Positions 1 to 5,511 of a stretch of 5,511 nt of DNA are shown one piece after another. The first letter of the stretch is position 1; each line of letters starts with the position of its first letter. The stretch is from the NCBI GenBank assembly GCA_002352705.1, contig DEIW01000207.1:8192-13702 (forward strand). The letters are read 5' to 3'. Both the position numbers and the translations under genes were made by a program. The notes under the pieces are model-generated. The model was not told the origin of the DNA, ran no database searches, and worked only from the letters and a program-made list of their open reading frames with translations. The stretch is from Bacteroidales bacterium UBA2764. Lineage in GTDB: Bacteria; Bacteroidota; Bacteroidia; Bacteroidales; Paludibacteraceae.

Positions 1-993
1 TCATCTACAGATGCTATCCGTATTCTCACGGTGCATGCCAGCAAGGGCCTCCAGTCTCAGACTCTTTTTATTCCCTTCTGCATGTGGCCCAAAGAAGCAG
101 GAAAACATCCGCAGAAGATATGGTGTGAGGTGGCGCGGGAATTAGAGGCTGGAAATGATTTCGTTCCTATTCAGGACGGAGCGGAGATGGAGAACTCTGC
201 CTATCATGACGAATACGAAGCGGAGCATTTGAATATGCGGGTTGATAACCTGAATATGCTATATGTGGCTTTGACCAGAGCGGAGGATAATCTCTATGTC
301 TCTACCGCTTATCCCGTCACAAGCAAAGGACTGATGGGAACGTGTAATCATGTCGGACGTTATATGATGGACTGGCTGGAGGCAGATGAATACGAAGCTG
401 GGGAACCGGTTATCAAACCACAGAAAAATAATACTTCCGCAACAACTGGACTATGCCAGTCGGAACTGTGGGCGGATAGTTCTCAGGTTCGCTTTGTCCA
501 GTCTCAAGAAGGAGCGCTCTATACCGATTATGGCGATGAGGCTTACCGCCGTCTGGCGAGGATAGACGAAGGCTTGTTATGTCATGAGATCTTTGCCCAT
601 CTACGGAAGGCGGAGGACTTGGACGAGGTGCTGGATATGTTCAGGTCCAGGGGAACGATAGAGTCGGAGGCTCAGCGCATGGAATTGCGGAATTTGATAT
701 CTTCTGCATGGGAAGGAAATGACCGGATGAGGGATTGGTTTACCGCTCCTTGGATCCTCAAACTCGAGGAAGCGATTTATATTGACCACCGCGAATTGCG
801 GCCGGATCGTGTGATGATTAACCCTGATACGAATGAGGCGGTCGTTCTGGATTATAAATTCGGAGGATGGGAAGATAAATATATTCAACAAGTCAGGGAA
901 TATATGACGGCTTTGAAACGGATGGGATATGCCTCCGTCAAAGGCTATTTGTGGTTCGCTCGGAAAAATAAACTGATGTCTGTCAATGGATAG
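1..993 (+). CDS. addA: AddA helicase-nuclease subunit, C-terminal part (5' end outside window)
   Basis: This is the C-terminal 330 residues of a UvrD/RecB-like superfamily 1 helicase fused to a nuclease. The reading frame is open from base 1, so the gene starts left of the window. Helicase motif V is at visible residues 10-17 (T-V-H-A-S-K-G-L) and motif VI at 87-95 (LYVALTRAE). The RecB-family PD-(D/E)XK nuclease follows: G191-x3-H195, D269, D284-Y-K286 and Q297-x3-Y301, so the active site looks complete. AddA pairs with AddB to unwind and resect double-strand DNA ends in the cytoplasm and prepare 3' tails for RecA. The adjacent AddB-like gene argues for AddA rather than RecB, which works with RecC and RecD. 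The stop codon overlaps the start of addB, suggesting translational coupling. The Walker A motif and motifs I-IV lie outside and were not seen. Confidence 0.9.
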   Translation, partial: SSTDAIRILTVHASKGLQSQTLFIPFCMWPKEAGKHPQKIWCEVARELEAGNDFVPIQDGAEMENSAYHDEYEAEHLNMRVDNLNMLYVALTRAEDNLYVSTAYPVTSKGLMGTCNHVGRYMMDWLEADEYEAGEPVIKPQKNNTSATTGLCQSELWADSSQVRFVQSQEGALYTDYGDEAYRRLARIDEGLLCHEIFAHLRKAEDLDEVLDMFRSRGTIESEAQRMELRNLISSAWEGNDRMRDWFTAPWILKLEEAIYIDHRELRPDRVMINPDTNEAVVLDYKFGGWEDKYIQQVREYMTALKRMGYASVKGYLWFARKNKLMSVNG

Positions 994-3742
994 TTTCTTG
1001 CAACAAACAGCGCGCTCCATCATTGAAACCACGGATTGGGAGCTTCTCAACCGCACCACATTTGTGTTGCCCTCTCAGCGTGCCGGATTGGTCTTGAAAG
1101 AGGAACTGCTAAGGCTTCAGCAAGAGGCTCATGCACAAGCTGTATGGGCGCCTCGGGTAAAAACTCTTACTCAACTGCAAGATGAACTGAGCCCTCTTTA
1201 TCCTGAGGATGAACTATTCACGGTTGTGCGCCTCTATCGACTCTATAAGTCGCTCTCAAAAGGAGACATTATGCCTCTGGATATGTTCTATGGATGGGGA
1301 CGGCAGATGGTTGCGGATTTTAGCAATATTGATGCTGCCATGAGTCAGGAGGAGGTCCCTCATTTCTTTGCAAACTCCATTGCAGCGCATGAGCTGGAAC
1401 AATGGAAGCTGGATCCTGATACGGAAAGTCGCCTGAAGGCGCTCATTAACCCCGGTTCCTATTCTGCGGGAAAGGATTCAGTACGTTCGTATTTTGAGGA
1501 TTTATGGCAAAATCTGTATAGTCTTTATACAGATCTGAATCAGCAGATGGCAGTGGAGAATAAAGGTTATCCCGGCATGAGACAGCGTGCCGTCATTACC
1601 CGTTGGGAGGAAGAATCGGTTCAAACGCAAATTGCAGGAAGAACTTATATCTTCGTTGGTTTCAATTATCTGTTGCCGGTTGAACGTGAACTGATGACTC
1701 TTTTGCGTGATAATGGTCAGGCACGCTTTTATTGGGATTATGTGGCGGATTTTGACACGAATGAGAAGGCATTCTCTTTTACTAAAATCAATAGTAATAT
1801 CTTAGGCTCCGAGTTGCCGCCGCGAGAGTGGGGACCCGTACGTGATGTCTCTGTGATTTCTTGCGTCTCGCGCGAAGCGCAGGCTCAATACGTACATCAA
1901 TGGCTGAAGGAGAATTATACAAGGAAAGGACAACGGGTAGGTGTGGTTATCTGTGATGAGACAATGCTTGAACCCGTCATATATGCGATTCCTGCAATTA
2001 CGCTGGAAGGGGAAAATGAACCCTCTCCTGTGAATATAACGAAAGGTTTCCCCTTACGGAATACTGCCGTTTACGCCCGTCTGATGGAATGGATGGCGAA
2101 GCCCGAGAGAGGAAAAGCGGAGACAATCGTTACTCCGCAGCTGATGGATGAACTGATAGATTACCTCTTCCCCGTGCAAGAGAGTGACATGCCTGGGCAG
2201 GAAGAGGCTAAGCCTGTTGGATGGCAGGAACTGCTGGTCCTCGAATCTGAATTTCAGGTTCGGAAAATCATTAACCGGATGCGCCTGCTGCTAACTTCCG
2301 GTATAGGGGAGGAACCATTCACCCTGAAACTGCTGCGGCTCCTTTTCCGGCGGATGATGGAGAGTGTGACCATGCCTTTCCATGGCGAACCGGTCACAGA
2401 TATCCAGATAATGGGTGTACTGGAGACCCGATTGCTTGATTTTGACAGACTGTTACTGTTGAATGTAGAAGAAGGAATCATTCCGCAGAAACAGTCCGAT
2501 AACTCGTTTATCCCCTATTACCTCCGTAAGACATATCATATGCAGACTCCGGATGAGAGGGCGACAGTCTATGCTTATAATTTCTTCCGTTTGCTTAGTC
2601 GTACTTCGCATGCTACGTTGCTATATGCCTCGGCGGACACCGCAGAAGGGGGGAAGGGACAGTCCCGGTTTATTCTCCAGATGCGTTATTCGAATCATTT
2701 TAATGTCGTTCAGACGCATTTGAGCGAGCCTGCGGTAGTAAAAACGACCGGCATGGATGAGATGGGAAAAGGTAGGTCTATGGAATCGTTGCTTCATCTC
2801 GGTCCGGATGGATTCTTGTATCGCCAGGACGGACACCCGTTCCGGTTATCGCCAAGCGCACTTAATACGTATATCTCATGCCCGCGGTCTTTCTATCTCC
2901 AGTATATTATGGGTATCAAACCGCCTCAGGATGAGGAGGTCCTTTATGCTCCAAATACGATGGGCTCTTTTGTTCATCATATGATGGAGTATATCTATCG
3001 TAATTATCTGGGATGCACGGACTCGGCGGTTACACGGGTGACGCCGGAGGCTATCGGAAAAGTGAGAGATGACGACCAAAAGATGCAAGAGGCGCTGGAT
3101 GCCGTTTATCAGATCATGAATGATTATATACAGGACCACCATACCGGAGAGAATGTAATTATCAAAGGGTATGTACGGAATATTCTGGACCGTGATATAG
3201 AAGATGCAAAAAATGGGCTGCAGATTGTTCTTTTAGAGAAGGAACGGATGTTCACGCTTGAGATACCCGGTATAGGAAAAATTCGGACTGGGGGAACGAT
3301 TGATCGTTTGGATATATGTGGGCAGGACGGTGCTGAAAGACTCCGCGTAGTGGATTATAAATCAGGTAGTTATACGGATTCTACGCATGACAAGAAGATG
3401 TCTGCTTCATGGGATGATATCATGACGGATGCCGATAAATCTTACGTCCGGCAGACGATGGTGTATAGTAGGGCGGTGAAAGAACATGACCATACCGGGC
3501 TGCCTGTAGAACCGAACCTCTTCTTCTGCCGCCGTAAACTGACAGGTATTGTTACCACGATTGATGTGGAAAATGAAACAGTGCATGATTTTGCGGCTGT
3601 TCAGGAGCGGTTCACGTCTCTTCTTGCCGATAAAATCAAGGAACTGCTGACGGCGGATTCCTTCCCGCTTTGCGAGCCGGATAAATGTCCTTCTTATTGC
3701 CCGTTCTTTGTTTTATGCGGACGGAAACCCGCTGAATTCTGA
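986..3742 (+). CDS. addB: AddB-like helicase-nuclease subunit with PD-(D/E)XK nuclease and Fe-S cysteines
   Basis: This complete 918-residue protein is the second subunit of the AddAB double-strand-break resection complex. The N-terminal helicase-like part begins with FVLPSQRAGL (26-35) where a Walker A loop would sit; no GxGKT/S is visible, so this half is probably a structural or Chi-reading scaffold. Helicase-like landmarks follow, including NITKGFPLRNT, IMGVLETRLLDFDRLLLLNV and DERATVYAYNFFRLL. The C-terminal RecB-family nuclease has G660-x3-H664, D773, D790-Y-K792 and Q823-x3-Y827, all intact. C632 before the nuclease and C901, C905 and C911 after it match the split four-cysteine layout that binds a 4Fe-4S cluster in AddB and Cas4; C896 is a spare. 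The ATG at 986 overlaps the addA TAG by 8 bases and gives the expected N-terminus. No Shine-Dalgarno is obvious, as is usual in Bacteroidota. It is shorter than the roughly 1,150-residue Firmicutes AddB. Confidence 0.9.
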   Translation: MDSFLQQTARSIIETTDWELLNRTTFVLPSQRAGLVLKEELLRLQQEAHAQAVWAPRVKTLTQLQDELSPLYPEDELFTVVRLYRLYKSLSKGDIMPLDMFYGWGRQMVADFSNIDAAMSQEEVPHFFANSIAAHELEQWKLDPDTESRLKALINPGSYSAGKDSVRSYFEDLWQNLYSLYTDLNQQMAVENKGYPGMRQRAVITRWEEESVQTQIAGRTYIFVGFNYLLPVERELMTLLRDNGQARFYWDYVADFDTNEKAFSFTKINSNILGSELPPREWGPVRDVSVISCVSREAQAQYVHQWLKENYTRKGQRVGVVICDETMLEPVIYAIPAITLEGENEPSPVNITKGFPLRNTAVYARLMEWMAKPERGKAETIVTPQLMDELIDYLFPVQESDMPGQEEAKPVGWQELLVLESEFQVRKIINRMRLLLTSGIGEEPFTLKLLRLLFRRMMESVTMPFHGEPVTDIQIMGVLETRLLDFDRLLLLNVEEGIIPQKQSDNSFIPYYLRKTYHMQTPDERATVYAYNFFRLLSRTSHATLLYASADTAEGGKGQSRFILQMRYSNHFNVVQTHLSEPAVVKTTGMDEMGKGRSMESLLHLGPDGFLYRQDGHPFRLSPSALNTYISCPRSFYLQYIMGIKPPQDEEVLYAPNTMGSFVHHMMEYIYRNYLGCTDSAVTRVTPEAIGKVRDDDQKMQEALDAVYQIMNDYIQDHHTGENVIIKGYVRNILDRDIEDAKNGLQIVLLEKERMFTLEIPGIGKIRTGGTIDRLDICGQDGAERLRVVDYKSGSYTDSTHDKKMSASWDDIMTDADKSYVRQTMVYSRAVKEHDHTGLPVEPNLFFCRRKLTGIVTTIDVENETVHDFAAVQERFTSLLADKIKELLTADSFPLCEPDKCPSYCPFFVLCGRKPAEF

Positions 3743-3759
3743 CTTCTGAATACTGAACA
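3732..3759 (+). repeat. Four-copy CTGAnnn heptamer repeat across the addB stop and the addB-kinase gap
   Basis: CTGA occurs at 3732, 3739, 3746 and 3753, exactly every 7 bases. The units are CTGAATT, CTGACTT, CTGAATA and CTGAACA. The second unit supplies the in-frame TGA stop of addB (3740-3742). Because 7 is not a multiple of 3, successive TGAs fall in different frames, so the run stops translation in all three. The last two and a half units make up most of the 19-base gap before the next ATG at 3762. The repeat is directly visible; any role, such as a slippage-derived spacer or a block to readthrough, is inference. Confidence 0.6.
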
Positions 3760-3761
3760 TT

Positions 3762-4637
3762 ATGACCCGATATTATCTCGTTGCTGACCATCTTTTTGCC
3801 ATCAAGGCGGAAGCAGAGTGTTTTGAGAAATGCCCTAATTATAAGCCTTTTCAAACGGATAAACCTGAGGCTCCTTCCGAACTCTTCACGATATGTGTTG
3901 ATTCAGCTTCTTTACCTTCGGCAGAAGGGTGGGAGGAAATCTATACAGACCGGTCGGACGAAGATATGCCTCGCATAGAGATGTATCGCAAGGAAGGTCG
4001 CTGGCTCTTTTTGATATCGATGTACCGGGATTCGGAGGTCGTATGTGCCATGAATTGCTCTGCGGACTGGAAGGAGGTGCGGCTTTTTACGTCTGATCCG
4101 TATATGCGTTTTGCGGTGGATAACGCAGCTATGCTGGTCTATGCGTTTGCTGCCGTATCGTCTATGACCCTCCTTTTTCATGCCTCTGTCATCGTCCGTC
4201 AGCAGCAAGCTTTCCTTTTCCTCGGACATTCCGGTACGGGTAAGAGCACCCATTCCCGTCAATGGATGACGGCTTTCTCTGACGCGGAACTGCTTAATGA
4301 CGATAATCCCGTTCTTCGTATACTCCAGGATGGCGCGGTGCGCGTCTATGGCTCGCCTTGGTCAGGGAAAACGCCTTGTTATAAAAACAAAAGTGCACTT
4401 GTTGGTGCACTTGTTCAGTTGGAGCAGGCTCCGGAGAACGCTATTGCGCCCTTGCGCATGACTCAGGCTTACCCGTATATCCTCTCCTCGGTCAGCGGAC
4501 TGAAGATTCTGCCTCAGATGATGGATAGTCTCTATGTTTCTATCGCTCGATTACTGGAATTGCGGCAGGTATATCTCCTTCGTTGTCTGCCGAATCCGGA
4601 TGCCGCACGATTATGCGCTCGAACGTGTTTATCTTAG
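3762..4637 (+). CDS. HPr kinase/PEP carboxykinase-fold P-loop protein, substrate unknown
   Basis: This complete 291-residue protein has an N-terminal region of about 130 residues that I do not recognise, then a P-loop domain of the HPr kinase/phosphorylase and PEP carboxykinase fold. The domain shows FHASVIV (139-145), Walker A GHSGTGKST (155-163), an acidic pair in LLNDDNP (D180, D181) and GSPWSGKT (197-204). The end, CLPNPDAARLC, resembles the end of HprK-related kinases in Bacteroidota. It lacks the N-terminal domain of true HPr kinase, so the target need not be HPr; a small-molecule or peptide kinase is equally possible. The ATG lies 19 bases after addB with no Shine-Dalgarno, suggesting one operon. 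The MTRYYLVADHLFAI start reads as a natural N-terminus, and the upstream TGA run limits extension. Its last 98 bases overlap the end of mtaB on the other strand. No signal peptide or convincing membrane segment is seen. Confidence 0.75.
   Translation: MTRYYLVADHLFAIKAEAECFEKCPNYKPFQTDKPEAPSELFTICVDSASLPSAEGWEEIYTDRSDEDMPRIEMYRKEGRWLFLISMYRDSEVVCAMNCSADWKEVRLFTSDPYMRFAVDNAAMLVYAFAAVSSMTLLFHASVIVRQQQAFLFLGHSGTGKSTHSRQWMTAFSDAELLNDDNPVLRILQDGAVRVYGSPWSGKTPCYKNKSALVGALVQLEQAPENAIAPLRMTQAYPYILSSVSGLKILPQMMDSLYVSIARLLELRQVYLLRCLPNPDAARLCARTCLS
4382..4412 (-). terminator. Candidate intrinsic terminator for mtaB, inside the kinase coding sequence
   Basis: Read on the minus strand, AAGTGCAC (4412-4405), loop CAACAA and GTGCACTT (4398-4391) form a perfect 8-bp stem. 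It is followed directly by TTGTTTTTA (4390-4382), so the stem ends in a run of nine T in ten bases. This is the layout of a Rho-independent terminator. It lies 127 bases beyond the mtaB stop and is oriented to end mtaB transcripts. On the plus strand the same stem is followed by GTTCAGTTGG, which has no T-tract, so it should not stop the kinase transcript. The stem is only half G+C, so strength is uncertain. Confidence 0.5.
4393..4416 (+). repeat. 12-base tandem duplication inside the kinase-like gene
   Basis: Two adjacent 12-base units, GTGCACTTGTTG and GTGCACTTGTTC, differ only in the last base. In the kinase frame they encode most of S211-A-L-V followed by G215-A-L-V. Because each unit contains the palindrome GTGCAC, the duplication also creates a hairpin (4391-4398 pairing with 4405-4412) that forms part of the terminator-like structure on the other strand. 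Since 12 is a multiple of 3, the frame is preserved. Confidence 0.65.
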
Positions 4638-5511
4638 TCCGGTCATACGGACGTGCCACGCGGATATAGTTCTCCGTGAATCCGTACATCCATCTCGCTT
4701 CTCCGGACTCCCGCCTTTCGACTATTTTGCCTTCCCACAGGACGATGCCTTCATATCCCTCATGATCTTGGTAGAAGGCTTGGGTCTTCCGTTCGCTGAT
4801 GGCATGCAGTTCGTGGCTGCGGCGTTCACGTTCTTTTTGAGGGATAACCTCCAGATCCATCTCTAACATACGCGTGTTGGCACGCTCGGAATAGGTGAAT
4901 ACGTGTAGTTGTGACACCGGTAACTCCGCAATGAAACGCTTGTAGTCTTCCCAGCATTCCGCACTCTCGCCCCGTACACCTACCATGCAATCTACACCGA
5001 TGAAAGCATCCGGCATAGAGGCTTTGATATGAGCTACGCGTTCGGCGAACAACTCACGCGTGTAACGCCTGCCCATGATTTTTAATACGGTGTTGCTGCC
5101 GCTCTGAAGCGGTATATGGAAATGAGGTGTGAAATGATGGCTGCCCGCTACAAAATCAATAATCTCGTCGCTTAGCAGGTTGGGCTCACAACTGGAGATA
5201 CGGATTCTATAATCCCCTTCTAAACAATCCAGTGCTTTTAGCAGGTCAATAAACCGCTCGTTCGTGCTGCGACCGAAATCACCGATATTCACACCGCTCA
5301 GGATAATCTCTTTTGCCCCTCCGTCAATTGCTTCCTGCGCTTGGGTCACGATGGTGGCTATAGGCGCGTTGCGGCTCTTGCCACGCGCCAAAGGAATCGT
5401 GCAGTAACTGCAGAAATAGTTGCATCCGTCCTGTACTTTCAAGAAGCATCGCGTGCGGTCATCTTTGCTGTATGCACCATAGAAATCCTCCACCTCGCGA
5501 ATCGGAGAGGT
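4540..5511 (-). CDS. mtaB: MtaB, tRNA t6A37 methylthiotransferase (5' end outside window)
   Basis: This is the C-terminal 323 residues of a radical-SAM methylthiotransferase that converts t6A37 to ms2t6A37 in tRNAs reading ANN codons. The frame is open to the right edge, so the start and the N-terminal domain, with its own Fe-S cysteines, lie outside. The radical-SAM cluster motif is C30-x3-C34-x2-C37 within DGCNYFCSYC. SGVNIGDFG (72-80), the HIPLQSGS segment and LHVFTYSER are typical of MtaB and separate it from MiaB, which usually has GFPGET where this protein has GVRGES (178-183). A TRAM-like RNA-binding domain closes the protein, with FTENYIRV near residue 280. The last 32 residues (292-323) are encoded antisense to the kinase gene, and the tail after INTF does not look like the usual TRAM ending. 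The gene is convergent with the addA-addB-kinase group and functionally unrelated to it. Confidence 0.9.
   Translation of the reverse strand, partial: TSPIREVEDFYGAYSKDDRTRCFLKVQDGCNYFCSYCTIPLARGKSRNAPIATIVTQAQEAIDGGAKEIILSGVNIGDFGRSTNERFIDLLKALDCLEGDYRIRISSCEPNLLSDEIIDFVAGSHHFTPHFHIPLQSGSNTVLKIMGRRYTRELFAERVAHIKASMPDAFIGVDCMVGVRGESAECWEDYKRFIAELPVSQLHVFTYSERANTRMLEMDLEVIPQKERERRSHELHAISERKTQAFYQDHEGYEGIVLWEGKIVERRESGEARWMYGFTENYIRVARPYDRTKINTFERIIVRHPDSADNEGDIPAAIPVIER

Noticed and set aside
31..33. GTG at 31 as the start of addA
   Set aside because: This codon is the valine inside helicase motif V (T-V-H-A-S-K-G-L), and the frame is open to base 1. The gene starts upstream of the window.
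601..1059. 152-codon open frame on the minus strand
   Set aside because: It lies antisense to the addA nuclease domain and the addB start, both strongly supported by motifs. Its own translation shows no recognisable domain.
2879..3718. Cas4-like nuclease suggested by the split cysteines and PD-(D/E)XK motifs
   Set aside because: The module is the C-terminus of a 918-residue AddB-like protein coupled to addA. There are no CRISPR repeats or other cas genes in the window.
3743..3761. Separate promoter before the kinase-like gene
   Set aside because: The gap is only 19 bases, and I saw no Bacteroidota-type TAnnTTTG box near it when scanning the upstream sequence by eye.
3912..4262. 116-codon open frame on the minus strand
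   Set aside because: It is antisense to the kinase-like gene, has a low-complexity basic translation and no recognisable domain.
4445..4458. Hairpin TGCGC-CCTT-GCGCA as a closer mtaB terminator
   Set aside because: The stem is 5 bp and no T-tract follows on the minus strand. The 4382-4412 structure is clearly better.
4637..4652. Hairpin GTCCG-GTCATA-CGGAC at the kinase stop as a plus-strand terminator
   Set aside because: The stem is only 5 bp and is followed by GTGCCACGCGG with no T-tract. No convincing plus-strand terminator was found in the window.
4534..4866. 110-codon open frame on the plus strand
   Set aside because: It is antisense to the mtaB C-terminus, where radical-SAM and TRAM motifs show the minus strand is coding.
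5491..5493. GTG at 5493 (minus) as the start of mtaB
   Set aside because: The frame stays open to 5511 with plausible residues (TSPIRE), and the whole N-terminal methylthiotransferase domain is still missing.

Overview
The window looks like ordinary chromosomal core sequence from a member of the Bacteroidota, probably the Bacteroidales. This is an inference from protein style: an AddB-like nuclease of the short Bacteroidetes type, a MtaB-type methylthiotransferase with the SGVNIGDFG motif, no Shine-Dalgarno sequence before the two visible starts, and very tight gene packing. The genus cannot be fixed from the sequence alone.

Layout. Positions 1-993 (+) hold the C-terminal third or less of AddA, from helicase motif V through motif VI to a complete RecB-family nuclease domain; its start lies left of the window. 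Positions 986-3742 (+) hold a complete AddB-like subunit that overlaps the AddA stop by 8 bases. A 19-base gap built from a 7-base repeat leads to a complete P-loop protein of the HPr-kinase/PEP-carboxykinase fold at 3762-4637 (+). Positions 4540-5511 (-) hold the C-terminal three quarters or so of MtaB, the tRNA t6A37 methylthiotransferase; its start lies right of the window. No stretch over 20 bases lacks a gene.

How the genes work together. AddA and AddB form the helicase-nuclease that resects double-strand breaks and loads RecA. Both nuclease active sites look intact, and AddB keeps four cysteines suited to an iron-sulfur cluster. The kinase-like gene is positioned to share their transcript, but nothing in its sequence ties it to DNA repair. 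MtaB is an unrelated tRNA modification gene on the opposite strand.

The most interesting part is the junction of the two convergent genes. Their 3' coding ends overlap by 98 bases, so no intergenic space remains for terminators. The best terminator-like structure for mtaB (an 8-bp stem and a T-rich tract on the minus strand) lies inside the kinase coding sequence at about 4382-4412, where a 12-base tandem duplication creates the stem. I found no new defence system, mobile element, RNA gene or CRISPR array.
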